A DNA stretch of 64,000 nt from Bacillota bacterium (GCA_023395515.1 JAEWZB010000020.1:1-64000), one strand, 5' to 3'; positions 23,663-33,284 are shown, counted from the stretch's first letter. Program-made: numbers and translations. Notes: generated by a model from the sequence alone, not told the origin.

Positions 23663-24559
23663 ATGTCCAGCATATTCCTTTGTCATTCTAGTGTAGATAA
23701 ACCTTTTGTTGAAAAGTTAGCTAATGATCTAAGAAAAGCAGGAGCAAATGTCTGGTTTGATAAATGGGAAATTAAAGTTGGAGAATCAATATTATGGAGG
23801 ATAGAGGAAGGCATTCGAGCACAAGAGTATCTAGCAATCATTTTGTCACCAGATGCGATCGTTTCAGACTGGGTAAAAACTGAACTAGGAGCTGTATGGT
23901 CCAGACAAATGAATGAGCGAAGAATTTTGGTTCTTCCAATTTTATATCGAGATTGTGATATTCCATATATATTACGTGATCGAAAATACGCTGATTTTAG
24001 GTCTAATTATGAGAAAGGCTTTTTAGAGATTTGTTCGGCTATTGGGATAGAACAAGAAAAAACTATATCAGAAAAAAACTGGCGTCTCTTTGCAGGAAAA
24101 CGTTCTACGGCTTGGCGGGAACTAAGAGAACAAGAATTTAAAAAATTGGTAACGGTACTGGTTAATAGAGCTATAGAGTATAAGTGGTCTGCTTGGGTTG
24201 GAAGCAGTAAAACTCCTTATTCGATAACTCTGCATGCATGGATATCAAGAGAAGTAAATCAAGCAGTCTCAATAAAAATGATCGGTAGATCTTATGAATA
24301 CATGGCAAGTCTAATAGATGCTTATAATCCTAATCACCTTAAAGTAACTGATTTTGACATTCCATTAGGAACATCAATTAACAGCTGTGAGGAATTTGTA
24401 TGGAGACAAATGGAAGATTTCCAAAAAGAGTATGGTGAGCCTACTAAAAAACCATTCTATCATACAACACGCTATTTAAATCAAAACCAGCAGTTGCAAA
24501 TTGCACAAAATGTATTAAAAGCAGTTGACTGGTACCAAGGAGACAGCAAATTGACCTAG
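23663..24559 (+). CDS. TIR-domain protein with an unassigned C-terminal domain
   Basis: 299 residues. The N-terminal ~125 form a bacterial TIR domain: SIFLCHSSVDKPFVEKLA at the start, VWFDKWEIKVGESI for the BB-loop region, and SDWVKTEL, whose Glu74 matches the catalytic Glu of NAD-consuming TIR enzymes such as SARM1. The C-terminal ~170 residues (WRELREQEFKKLVTVLV onward) match nothing I recognise and could sense a trigger or bind a partner. It is clearly more AT-rich than its neighbours, monocistronic, and beside the 3' end of ssrA, all suggesting horizontal transfer. Antiphage defence is an inference. Start 23663 has GGAGGTGG upstream. Confidence 0.85.
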   Translation: MSSIFLCHSSVDKPFVEKLANDLRKAGANVWFDKWEIKVGESILWRIEEGIRAQEYLAIILSPDAIVSDWVKTELGAVWSRQMNERRILVLPILYRDCDIPYILRDRKYADFRSNYEKGFLEICSAIGIEQEKTISEKNWRLFAGKRSTAWRELREQEFKKLVTVLVNRAIEYKWSAWVGSSKTPYSITLHAWISREVNQAVSIKMIGRSYEYMASLIDAYNPNHLKVTDFDIPLGTSINSCEEFVWRQMEDFQKEYGEPTKKPFYHTTRYLNQNQQLQIAQNVLKAVDWYQGDSKLT

Positions 24560-24717
24560 TCAATACATGACACAAAAAGCCGCTTAAATCCAGAACTCCG
24601 AAGCAATCATGTGATTCAAGGGTTAAAATCTAACCCTGTTGTTTCCATTTATTAAGTGAAAAGGGTGGCATAGAATAGCCCTATAAGGGCTTATTACAGC
24701 CAGCAATATAAAACAAA

Positions 24718-24735
24718 AAGACCCCTTCGGGTCTT
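24718..24735 (-). terminator. Terminator of ssrA
   Basis: AAGACCC-CTTC-GGGTCTT with a T-rich tract on the minus strand, 27 bases beyond the tmRNA 3' end. Confidence 0.8.
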
Positions 24736-24761
24736 CTTTCGAGCAATTACTCGCTATAATC

Positions 24762-25113
24762 TGGTGGAGGCGGGGGGAGTCGAACCCCCGTCCGAAAGAA
24801 AGACCAGCAGAGTCTCTCCGAGCGCAGTCCGTGTTTTGAATTTCGCTCAGCCGACGCCCACGAACAGGCTTCTTAGAGCTATCCCCGATTAATTTCCCCT
24901 TAAAGCCCCTCGAGAAAGAAGGCTTCAGGGTACCCTAACTAAGTGACGCCCTGCATCAGACCGTTAGGAAATCTGACCGGACGAGCCGCTTAAGCGGCTA
25001 GTGCAAAATTATCTTCTGCAGTTAATTTAAATTTTTCACCTTTTTAACGAGCTGGCGACAACTCGGCTCGCTACTCAACCCATCTCATCCCCCGTCGAAA
25101 CCAGTACGCCCCC
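24762..25113 (-). ncRNA. ssrA: Transfer-messenger RNA (tmRNA)
   Basis: About 352 nt. The 5' end GGGGGCGTACTGG pairs with the 3' end CGCCTCC-ACCA, and the TCGAACCCCC T-arm sequence and GGTTTCGACGGGGG are present. The tag frame reads GCA GAA GAT AAT TTT GCA CTA GCC GCT TAA, giving AEDNFALAA, with the charged Ala adding one more. It rescues stalled ribosomes together with SmpB, encoded 58 bases upstream. Its 3' end is a common integration site for mobile islands, and the accessory region lies on that side. Confidence 0.95.
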
Positions 25114-25171
25114 TTATAATAAATAATAACTGCATACTAGATAATAATATGAGAAATAAGATTTGTCACTG

Positions 25172-25642
25172 TTATATATAGGATTTATCTTTAAATGCTC
25201 TTTGCATATCCCTCTCAGCATCACGTTTAGCTAAATCTTCCCGTTTATCATAAAGCTTTTTACCGATAGCTACCGCCAGTTCGGTTTTAGCTAAACCATT
25301 TTTAAAGTAGATTTTCATCGGAATTAGGGTATATCCCTTTTCTTTCTGCAATCCTACCAGACGGTTAATCTCCTTACGGTGCAATAAAAGCTTCTTAGGT
25401 CTTAGAGGATCATGGTTAAAGCGGTTGCCTTTTTCATAGGGGCTGATATGAAAGTTATTGACCCACACCTCGCCGTCTCTAACTACCGCGTAGGCATCCT
25501 GTAAATTGCCTTTACCTGCCCGTAAAGATTTAGCTTCCGTTCCGGTTAATACTAGGCCGGCTTCAAAAGCTTCTTTTATGTGATAGTCATGCCTGGCTTT
25601 ACGATTGTCTACTACCGGTTTAACCCCTTTAATTTTAGCCAT
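25172..25642 (-). CDS. smpB: SsrA-binding protein SmpB
   Basis: 156 residues, normal length. Family motifs: NRKARHDYHIKEAFEAGLVLTGTEAKSLRAG at the start, NFHISPYEKGNRFNHDP, RPKKLLLHRKEI, and the C-terminal tail KREDLAKRDAERDMQRAFK that enters the empty mRNA channel. It binds tmRNA and delivers it to stalled ribosomes. It lies between rnr and ssrA on the same strand, the arrangement known from Bacillus. GAGGTG precedes the ATG. Confidence 0.95.
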   Translation of the reverse strand: MAKIKGVKPVVDNRKARHDYHIKEAFEAGLVLTGTEAKSLRAGKGNLQDAYAVVRDGEVWVNNFHISPYEKGNRFNHDPLRPKKLLLHRKEINRLVGLQKEKGYTLIPMKIYFKNGLAKTELAVAIGKKLYDKREDLAKRDAERDMQRAFKDKSYI

Positions 25643-25914
25643 TTTACACCTCTAAATAAACTTAAAGGAAACAAAACCCTCGCCTTGAAACAATAAATTG
25701 CTGCTACAGGCCAGGGTAGTTATATCGTTTACTTCGTTACTCATTATACCTTGCCCGGTTAAATCAGTCAAGGGAGCAGTATTTTGCACAAATCAAGCCC
25801 CAGGCTACCGAAGGTCGCTCCTACTTTTACTTCTTACATATTACCCCCGATGTCTGGCATTAGCCATGCTCCTCACCTCTAGCACCTCACACCTTACATC
25901 CTAGCGTTTTACTC
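25643..25914. other. Spacer between rnr and smpB
   Basis: No gene. It contains a degenerate copy of the GGCGACC-type palindrome (about 25803-25824) and a CT-rich tract (CACCTCACACCTTAC) close to the rnr stop codon, both belonging to repeats seen elsewhere in the window. Confidence 0.4.
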
Positions 25915-28026
25915 TTACTCTACCAACTCAAAATCTATCTTAGCATCATCTGTATCTACCCTGACTAACTGTACCCGGACTTCATCACCGATAGAAAACT
26001 TGCGGCCTCCATGGGTACCCACTAAGGTGTAGTTACGGTCGTTAAATTCATAGTAATCATCAGCTATGCTGGAAATGTGAACCAGACCTTCTACGGTATT
26101 ATCTAACTCCACAAAGAAACCAAAGGACTGGACCGAAGAAATTTTGGCTGTAAATTCATCGCCCACAAACTGCGACATATACTGGGCTTTTTTAATGTCG
26201 ACTAATTCTCTTTCTGCTTCTTCAGCCTTCATTTCTTGTTGAGTGGAATGTTCACCGAAAGCAGCCATCTTTTTCTCTAAGCCCGCCCGTTTCTTACCCT
26301 TCATACCGCCTTCTAAAAGCAAACTTAATACCCGGTGTACAATAAGGTCGGGGTATCTTCTGATGGGACTGGTAAAATGGCAATAATATTTGGAAGCCAG
26401 CCCAAAGTGTCCTAAGGCATGGGGTATATACCGGGCATGTTTCATGGACCGCAGCAATATTAGCGAAAGCAGTTGTTCTTCCGGCTTACCTTTAATAGTT
26501 TGAATTATTTTTTGATAAACCCGGGGTTCTACTTTATCTCCTTGAACTTTATAACCAAAAGCCCCTACTACATGATTTACTTTAACTAAGGATTCTTCAT
26601 CCGGCTTCTCGTGAACACGGTATAGTATAGGTATTTCTTGCCAAAACATATGTTCAGCCACTGTTTCATTAGCCTTAATCATGAAATTCTCAATCAGCAT
26701 TTCGCCCGCGCCCCGCTCAAACTTCTTAATTTCAATGGGGAAACTATCTTTATCCACAATTACTTTGGATTCAGGAAAATCAAATTCCAAAGCCCCCCGG
26801 CCGATTCTTTCCTGCCTAATAATATCGGCCAGTTCTTTCATTAAATAAAAATCTTCTATTAAATCTTTATATTTCGCTTTAGTTTCCTCATCATTATCAG
26901 TGATTATCTTATTAACATCAGTATAAGTCATGCGTTCCCGAACATTGATTACTGATTTACATAAATCATAATTAAATACCTTGCCCTTATTATCAATATC
27001 CATTATACAGCTTAAAGCTAATCTATCTTTTTGGGCATTAAGACTGCATATATCATTAGAAAGCTCTTTAGGCAGCATCGGTAAAACTTTATCTATTAAG
27101 TAAACACTTGTACCCCGGGCCATTGCTTCTTTGTCCAGTCTGCTCCCTTCCCGCACATAATGGGAAACATCGGCTATGTGCACCCCTAAACGATAGCCCT
27201 TATCTATTCTGGCAATGGAAACGGCATCATCCAGGTCTTTAGCATCTTCACCATCAATGGTGACCATTTTTACATTTCTCAAATCCCGTCGTTTCAGAAT
27301 TTCCTCGGCACTCACCGGTTGGGCAGCCTCGCGGGCTTCCTCGATTACGGCCTCAGGAAATACCGACCTTAAACCATGCTTTTTAATAATAACCAAGACA
27401 TCAAGACCAGGCTGTCCTTTACGGCCGAAAACTTCAACTATCTTGCCTTCCGGGTTTTTATCTTTAGTGGGCCACGCCGTTATACTGACTAAAACCTTAT
27501 CCCCGTTATTAACCTTAAGCTTCTTGCTGGGCTTTACATATACAGGATATATTTGCCTATCATCATCAGGAACTACTTGTATGGCATGTCTGCCCCTTTC
27601 AAAAGTTCCTACTAATTCCTTACTAGCCCTGGAAATTACCCGTATTACTTCCCCTTCAGGTCTTTGCGAGTTAACTCCCTTTTGCTGAATCCTCACCATA
27701 ACCTTATCACTATGCATAGCTCCGTTAAGATTAGTTCCATATACAAATACTTCCGGCATCCCGGCTTCATCAGGCACTAAAATGCCATAACCCCTATGAC
27801 TTAAGCGAATTATGCCTTTGGATAAGTTCATCATATCAGGCAAGCCATATTTATTCTTGCGGGTTTTGACTACTTCCCCATCTTTCTCCAGCCTGCCCAT
27901 CAGCTTACTAAACTTAAGTTCATCTTCTTGATCATATATTTCAAAAACATCTAAAAGCTCTTTGTAAGCCAAAGGCCGATAAGTTTCTTGCCGCATGTAT
28001 TCTATTATGCCATCTCTAGTTATCAT
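25915..28026 (-). CDS. rnr: Ribonuclease R
   Basis: 703 residues, a 3'-to-5' exoribonuclease of the RNB family. Order: N-terminal HTH-like domain, cold-shock/OB domains, RNB catalytic domain with the Asp-rich metal site TIDGEDAKDLDDAVS (about 256-270), and a C-terminal S1 domain (about 620-703). It degrades structured RNA and works with tmRNA/SmpB in clearing nonstop mRNA, matching its place upstream of smpB. AAGGAGG precedes the ATG. Confidence 0.94.
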   Translation of the reverse strand: MITRDGIIEYMRQETYRPLAYKELLDVFEIYDQEDELKFSKLMGRLEKDGEVVKTRKNKYGLPDMMNLSKGIIRLSHRGYGILVPDEAGMPEVFVYGTNLNGAMHSDKVMVRIQQKGVNSQRPEGEVIRVISRASKELVGTFERGRHAIQVVPDDDRQIYPVYVKPSKKLKVNNGDKVLVSITAWPTKDKNPEGKIVEVFGRKGQPGLDVLVIIKKHGLRSVFPEAVIEEAREAAQPVSAEEILKRRDLRNVKMVTIDGEDAKDLDDAVSIARIDKGYRLGVHIADVSHYVREGSRLDKEAMARGTSVYLIDKVLPMLPKELSNDICSLNAQKDRLALSCIMDIDNKGKVFNYDLCKSVINVRERMTYTDVNKIITDNDEETKAKYKDLIEDFYLMKELADIIRQERIGRGALEFDFPESKVIVDKDSFPIEIKKFERGAGEMLIENFMIKANETVAEHMFWQEIPILYRVHEKPDEESLVKVNHVVGAFGYKVQGDKVEPRVYQKIIQTIKGKPEEQLLSLILLRSMKHARYIPHALGHFGLASKYYCHFTSPIRRYPDLIVHRVLSLLLEGGMKGKKRAGLEKKMAAFGEHSTQQEMKAEEAERELVDIKKAQYMSQFVGDEFTAKISSVQSFGFFVELDNTVEGLVHISSIADDYYEFNDRNYTLVGTHGGRKFSIGDEVRVQLVRVDTDDAKIDFELVE

Positions 28027-28083
28027 AAAATCCTCCTTGTAGATAAATCTATTCTTATTATTTCCCGTCCGGGCTTTTCTTAT

Positions 28084-28635
28084 CTATAATCCCAAGTCCG
28101 GTGCATATTTTTTCATACTTTCTAAACAAATAGTTAAAAATTCATCTAATTCTAAACCGATTTCTGTGCACATAGCCATTTGTTCACGATTAGCCCCTTT
28201 AGCAAAAGCTTTTTCTTTAAAACGCTTCTTCAATGACTTGAGCTGCACTTCTTCCAGCTTTTTATCCGGTCTTACTAAAGCGGCCGCGGTAATAAAGCCG
28301 CTAGTGGGGTCGGCTGCATATAAAGCTTTATCCAGCAAGCTTTTACGCTCCAGACCATGCATTTCATTATGTACTTTTACCGCATAAACTATATCTGCTT
28401 CTATTCCGTGCTTTTCCAGGATTTCTGATCCCAGCAGGGAATGACGGGCAAAATCTTCGGCGGTAATATCATAATCTATATCATGTAATAAACCGGCTAA
28501 GCCAAACTTTTCCACATCTTCCCCCAATTTTTCTGCTAAACCCCGCATTATAGCCTCCACCGCTATAGAATGGTTGATTAAATTTTCATTAGTTAAATAT
28601 TCTTTTAACAAAACTAAAGCTGATTCTCTTTCCAT
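28084..28635 (-). CDS. HD-domain protein (HDIG family)
   Basis: 183 residues. The HD phosphohydrolase metal motif is LLHDIDYDITAEDFARHSLLG, preceded by LINHSIAVEAIMRGLAE and followed by VKVHNEMHG. The size and the single domain match uncharacterised HDIG-type hydrolases of Clostridia. The substrate is unknown; nucleotide or phosphomonoester hydrolysis is likely. It lies 57 bases upstream of rnr in the same direction. GGGGGAG precedes the ATG. Confidence 0.82.
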   Translation of the reverse strand: MERESALVLLKEYLTNENLINHSIAVEAIMRGLAEKLGEDVEKFGLAGLLHDIDYDITAEDFARHSLLGSEILEKHGIEADIVYAVKVHNEMHGLERKSLLDKALYAADPTSGFITAAALVRPDKKLEEVQLKSLKKRFKEKAFAKGANREQMAMCTEIGLELDEFLTICLESMKKYAPDLGL

Positions 28636-28737
28636 TACAAAATCTCCCCCTAATGCATCTATTATAATTTTTGCCCATAAAATGGCCCTTTAGACAGTGA
28701 GGATAGTCTTATTCCTCTTAAGTATAATGCAGGACAA

Positions 28738-29484
28738 TTAGGACTTCATAAAGTCAATAATCAGACCGGCAACTTTTTCCCGGTCTTCACCCATAGTAGC
28801 CACATGGCGGGAATCCTCCAGCTCCACCAGCTCTACTAAACTATTTTTAGCTTTATCCATTACTACTTGGACACCCGCGGGATCAACCGTTTCATCAGCT
28901 AAGGATTGGATTATTAATAAAGGGACGGTTAATTTATCCAGATTCTTTAAAACTATATCCCTAAAATTCATCATACTTAAAAAAGCTTTTACTGGAGTAC
29001 AATCATAGGCAAAACGGCCTTTTTTCCTTAAGTCGGCTTGAGTCGCCTCTGACTTAGGAAAGTAGGGTTTTACCCACTGCAGCCCCAGAGCCAACCCTCT
29101 TATAATTGGATAGCGCAGCTTAATAGGAGCGTTTATAGCTGTCACTCCTTTAATTTCAGGCAAGTTTATACCTAAATACAAGGCTAGTAAACCGCCTAAG
29201 GATAATCCCACTATATATACCTTATCATAGTTATCTATTAAATAACGGGCTTCATCCTCTACTGCCTGGTACCAATCCTGCCAAGTAGTACGGTTTAGAA
29301 AGCGGGGATGGGAACCATGTCCCGGCAAAAGTATACTGCTTACCGTTGCCCCACTATTCTCATGTACTATTTGGGCTACCGGGTATACTTCTGAAGGTGA
29401 AGCCGTAAAACCGTGAATAAATAAAACAGCTGTATTATTTCCACTTTTAAAAAATGGTTCAGCCTGAGCATAGACGTGAATCAT
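28738..29484 (-). CDS. Carboxylesterase / monoacylglycerol lipase (Est30/YvaK-like)
   Basis: 248 residues, alpha/beta hydrolase. Oxyanion motif LFIHGFTASP (22-30), nucleophile elbow GLSLGG (Ser95), Asp in SLADETVDP and His in EDSRHVATMG form the triad. It hydrolyses short acyl esters in the cytoplasm. In Bacillus the homologue also lies between secG and rnr, so this is conserved synteny; here the pyrophosphatase gene separates it from secG. Confidence 0.88.
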   Translation of the reverse strand: MIHVYAQAEPFFKSGNNTAVLFIHGFTASPSEVYPVAQIVHENSGATVSSILLPGHGSHPRFLNRTTWQDWYQAVEDEARYLIDNYDKVYIVGLSLGGLLALYLGINLPEIKGVTAINAPIKLRYPIIRGLALGLQWVKPYFPKSEATQADLRKKGRFAYDCTPVKAFLSMMNFRDIVLKNLDKLTVPLLIIQSLADETVDPAGVQVVMDKAKNSLVELVELEDSRHVATMGEDREKVAGLIIDFMKS

Positions 29485-29510
29485 TTAAAAACTCCCCTTA
29501 TTTAAGTATT

Positions 29511-29607
29511 AGAAAAACTTGGATTTCTCCAAGTTCTTAGACGTAGGCGAAATCCAAATTTTTCTTATACTATCAACATAAAATTTTTATACTTTCTGAT
29601 AGTATAA
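29511..29607. repeat. Nested inverted repeats downstream of hppA
   Basis: AGAAAAACTTGGATTT (29511-29526) and AAATCCAAATTTTTCT are imperfect complements, followed by TTATACTATCA/TGATAGTATAA. A related AAGAAAAACTAGGA start occurs at 57821, also beside a terminator, so this looks like a dispersed intergenic hairpin unit. Confidence 0.4.
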
Positions 29608-29612
29608 AAAAA

Positions 29613-29634
29613 CAGGTGGATTAATTTCCACCTG
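29613..29634 (-). terminator. Terminator after hppA
   Basis: CAGGTGGA/TCCACCTG stem with a six-base loop and a seven-T run on the minus strand, 30 bases past the hppA stop codon. Confidence 0.85.
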
Positions 29635-29663
29635 CCTTTTAATATACTTTTTCTAAATATATT

Positions 29664-31634
29664 TTACAAGAATAAGGGCACAAATACTAGGGATACAATA
29701 GTCATGAGCTTAATTAAGATATTTATTGAAGGACCCGAAGTATCTTTACAAGGATCACCTACGGTATCGCCAACTACACCGGCTGCATGAGCATCACTGC
29801 CCTTGCCGCCATAATTTCCGGCTTCAATGAATTTCTTAGCATTATCCCATGCCCCACCGGCATTAGCCAGCATAATAGCTAAGCAAACCCCGGATGCCAG
29901 AGCTCCGGCTAACATTCCTGCTAAAGCCTCCACGGAAATCAGACCCATAGCTAAAGGAGCTGCCACCGCTAAAATACCCGGAATAATCATTTCTCTAATA
30001 GCTGAAGTTGTACTAATGTCAACACATTTAGCATAATCAGCTTTAGCTTTACCTTCCATAAGACCAGGAATCTCCCGGAATTGACGTCTTACTTCTTCTA
30101 CCATTTCCGCAGCAGCTCTGCCTACTGCACCCATAGTTAAAGCACAGAAGAAGAAAGGCAACATGGCCCCAATCAGTAATCCCACTATAACCATAGGATT
30201 TAAGAGGTCAATACTTTCAATATTGGCTACTTGGGCAAAAGCAGTTAATAATGCTAGAGCAGTCAGCGCCGCTGAACCTATAGCAAAACCTTTACCAATA
30301 GCTGCAGTAGTATTTCCTACCGAATCCAGCTTATCAGTAGTTTCTCTAACCTCGTGAGGCAGTTCCGCCATTTCGGCAATTCCGCCGGCATTATCCGCAA
30401 TAGGCCCATAAGCGTCAACGGCCACTACCATTCCGGTAGTTGCTAACATACCTACTGCAGCTAAAGCTATACCATAAAGGCCCCCGGTAAAATAAGCAAT
30501 AATAATAGCGATACTAATTACCAAGACAGGGAATAAGGTAGATAACATTCCTACCCCCAGACCGGCAATTATAGTAGTAGCCGGACCAGTTTGACATGAT
30601 TTGGCAATACTTTGCACCGGCTTGTACTCGTCAGAAGTATAATATTCAGTAATTAATCCAATTAAAGAACCGGCTATAAGGCCAGCTACCAAGCCCCAGA
30701 AAACACCAAATTGCTCGCTAGGCAACAGATATCTAACCGCAAAAAAAGCAATAACCACTAACAAGCCTGCGGAACCAAAGGTTCCCGCATTAAGGGCTTT
30801 AAGGGGATTAGATTTTTCGTCAGTTCTAACCAAGAATGTACCTATAATGGAAGCCACAATCCCACCAGCAGCTATTATCATAGGCAGTAATACTCCGCCT
30901 ATTCCTAAAGTAGCAAATCCCACTGCCCCTAAAGTCATAGCCGCAATAATGGAACCTACATAAGACTCGAAAAGGTCGGCACCCATTCCGGCCACGTCAC
31001 CAACGTTATCCCCTACATTATCAGCTATAGTAGCAGGGTTGCGGGGATCATCTTCAGGAATACCTGCTTCAACCTTACCTACCAAGTCAGCTCCAACATC
31101 AGCAGCTTTAGTATAAATACCGCCGCCCACCCGGCCAAATAGGGCTATAGAACTGCCGCCCAGAGCAAAACCGTTAACTATGGTAGGATCTTTAAAAATC
31201 AAATAAAGAATACCCAGACCTAATAGACCTAGGCCAGAAACCGACATACCCATTACGGCTCCACCAGAAAATGCGATACCTAAAGCCGCATTTTGTGAAG
31301 TACGAGCCGCATTAGCAGTTCTAACATTTGCTTTAGTAGCAACATTCATACCTATGTATCCTGCCAAAGCTGAACAAAAACCGCCCGTTAGAAAACATAT
31401 AGCAGTCTGCCAATCAATAAAAATCGCCAATACCGCAAAAACAATGATTACAAACAAAGCCAGGGCTTTATATTGTCTGGATAAGAAAGCCATAGCTCCT
31501 TCGTGAATATGTCCAGCTATTTCTACCATTTTTTCCGTACCTGGATCTGCTTTACTTACTTTAGCAGATAAGTACAAGGCAAAGAGGAGAGCTAAAGCTC
31601 CCCCGGCAGGAGCGTAAATTACTAAATTTTCCAT
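29664..31634 (-). CDS. hppA: Membrane-bound ion-translocating pyrophosphatase
   Basis: 656 residues with about 15-16 hydrophobic helices. It hydrolyses PPi and pumps Na+ or H+ outward. The catalytic loops are visible: the DVGADLVGKVEAGIPEDDPRN region, then TIADNVGDNVGDVAGMGADLFES, and the C-terminal GDTVGDPCKDTSGPS. GNTTAA rather than GNTTKA marks the K+-dependent subfamily, where both Na+ and H+ pumps occur; the ion cannot be settled by eye. It lies 50 bases after secG in the same direction, within an otherwise conserved secG-yvaK-rnr order. Confidence 0.94.
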   Translation of the reverse strand: MENLVIYAPAGGALALLFALYLSAKVSKADPGTEKMVEIAGHIHEGAMAFLSRQYKALALFVIIVFAVLAIFIDWQTAICFLTGGFCSALAGYIGMNVATKANVRTANAARTSQNAALGIAFSGGAVMGMSVSGLGLLGLGILYLIFKDPTIVNGFALGGSSIALFGRVGGGIYTKAADVGADLVGKVEAGIPEDDPRNPATIADNVGDNVGDVAGMGADLFESYVGSIIAAMTLGAVGFATLGIGGVLLPMIIAAGGIVASIIGTFLVRTDEKSNPLKALNAGTFGSAGLLVVIAFFAVRYLLPSEQFGVFWGLVAGLIAGSLIGLITEYYTSDEYKPVQSIAKSCQTGPATTIIAGLGVGMLSTLFPVLVISIAIIIAYFTGGLYGIALAAVGMLATTGMVVAVDAYGPIADNAGGIAEMAELPHEVRETTDKLDSVGNTTAAIGKGFAIGSAALTALALLTAFAQVANIESIDLLNPMVIVGLLIGAMLPFFFCALTMGAVGRAAAEMVEEVRRQFREIPGLMEGKAKADYAKCVDISTTSAIREMIIPGILAVAAPLAMGLISVEALAGMLAGALASGVCLAIMLANAGGAWDNAKKFIEAGNYGGKGSDAHAAGVVGDTVGDPCKDTSGPSINILIKLMTIVSLVFVPLFL

Positions 31635-31684
31635 AACTAAGCCATCATCTCCTTGAAATATTTTAATCTTCTGCCTAATTTATT

Positions 31685-31912
31685 TTACAGCAAAGCTAAT
31701 AACAGAGTTGTTAGGACAAAACCTGCTGCCACATAGCCAGTTATCTTGGCCAGAAATTCATCTACACCTTTGCTCTTACTTCCGAATATAGCCTCACTTC
31801 CTCCGGCAATACTTCCGGAAAGACCCGCACTTTTACCGGATTGCAACAGTATTACCGTGATAAGACCCAAAGCAAATAATATTTGGAATATAAGTATTAT
31901 TGTTGTAAGCAA
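31685..31912 (-). CDS. secG: Preprotein translocase subunit SecG
   Basis: 75 residues, two transmembrane helices (about 4-24 and 53-73) around a Ser/Gly-rich loop with SGKSAGLSGSIAGGSEAIFGSK, diagnostic of SecG. It is part of the SecYEG channel. The start codon is TTG at 31912 behind GGAGGTG. It follows eno at the end of the glycolytic operon. Confidence 0.92.
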   Translation of the reverse strand: MLTTIILIFQILFALGLITVILLQSGKSAGLSGSIAGGSEAIFGSKSKGVDEFLAKITGYVAAGFVLTTLLLALL

Positions 31913-31997
31913 TATTTCACCTCCATTCCATTTTCCTCTCCAAAGTCACAGTATATTCTAGCATAACCATATCAATAAATACAATGTTTGTCCTTTA

Positions 31998-33284
31998 CTA
32001 CTTGTTAAGGTTATAAAATACCTTTAAACCATTATACCGGGCAAATACATCTAATTCTTCTTCAATTCTTAATAATTGATTATATTTAGCGATTCTATCG
32101 GTTCTGGCCGGGGCGCCGGTTTTAATTTGGCCGGCATTAGTAGCTACAGCAATATCGGCAATAGTAGAATCTTCTGATTCACCGGAACGGTGAGATATGA
32201 CACAAGTATAGCCGGCTTTTTTAGCCATTTCCATAGTATCCAGGGTCTCGGTTAAGGTCCCTATTTGGTTAACTTTAATAAGAATACTATTACATACCTT
32301 TTCCTTAATGCCCCGGGACAGCCTTTCGGTATTAGTAACAAATAAATCGTCACCTACCAACTGAATTTTATTTCCCAATACATCAGTTAGCTTTTTCCAG
32401 CCCGCCCAATCGTCTTCAGCCAAACCGTCTTCTAAAGAAATTATGGGATATTTTTGGGTTAACCCCACATAAAAATCTACCATTTCATCGGAACTTAACA
32501 CCTGGTTAGTGCTTTCCAAATAATATTTGCCATCTTTAAATAATTCAGTAGCAGCCACATCTAAAGCTAAATTAATGTCTTCTCCGGCTTTATAACCAGC
32601 TTTATTAATAGCTTCTAATATTACATCTATAGCTGCTTCATTAGAAGGTAAGTTAGGAGCAAAGCCACCTTCATCTCCTACTGCCGTAGCTAATCCTTTA
32701 TCAATTAAAACCTTTTTAAGCGCATGATATACTTCAACTCCCATGCGCAGTCCTTCGGCAAAAGACTCGGCACCGGTAGGTACAATCATAAATTCCTGAA
32801 TATCTACATTATTATCCGCATGTTGGCCTCCATTTAAGATATTCATCATGGGGACCGGAATCTCCTTAGCATTTATTCCCCCGATATATTGATATAAAGG
32901 GATGTCTAAAAAATTAGCTGCCGCTCTGGCCGTAGCTAAAGATACACCTAAAATAGCATTAGCTCCTAGTTTACTTTTATTCGGAGTACCATCTAACTCC
33001 AGCATTAAATCATCTATATCTATTTGTCTTAAAGCATCCATACCAATTACTTCCGGAGCTATTATTTCATTAACATTAGCCACTGCCTTTAAAACGCCTT
33101 TTCCATTATAACGCCCGCTATCCTCATCTCTTAGTTCTACGGCCTCATAAGCCCCGGTAGAGGCACCGGAAGGAACTATAGCCCTGCCCATAGTACCATC
33201 TTCTAATATTACCTCGACTTCTACGGTAGGGTTGCCTCGGGAATCTAAAACTTCCCGGCCAAATACATCAACTATAATGCTCAT
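31998..33284 (-). CDS. eno: Enolase
   Basis: 428 residues, full length. It interconverts 2-phosphoglycerate and phosphoenolpyruvate. Motifs: GNPTVEVEV, SGASTGAYEAVELRD, GGFAPNL, LEDGLAEDDW, LIKVNQIGTLTETLDTM with the catalytic Lys, and the signature SHRSGESEDSTIADIAVA. Start 33284 is supported by GAAGGGG; the frame is open further upstream to 33356, but those residues are not enolase. Last enzyme of the operon gap-pgk-tpiA-gpmI-eno. Confidence 0.95.
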   Translation of the reverse strand: MSIIVDVFGREVLDSRGNPTVEVEVILEDGTMGRAIVPSGASTGAYEAVELRDEDSGRYNGKGVLKAVANVNEIIAPEVIGMDALRQIDIDDLMLELDGTPNKSKLGANAILGVSLATARAAANFLDIPLYQYIGGINAKEIPVPMMNILNGGQHADNNVDIQEFMIVPTGAESFAEGLRMGVEVYHALKKVLIDKGLATAVGDEGGFAPNLPSNEAAIDVILEAINKAGYKAGEDINLALDVAATELFKDGKYYLESTNQVLSSDEMVDFYVGLTQKYPIISLEDGLAEDDWAGWKKLTDVLGNKIQLVGDDLFVTNTERLSRGIKEKVCNSILIKVNQIGTLTETLDTMEMAKKAGYTCVISHRSGESEDSTIADIAVATNAGQIKTGAPARTDRIAKYNQLLRIEEELDVFARYNGLKVFYNLNK

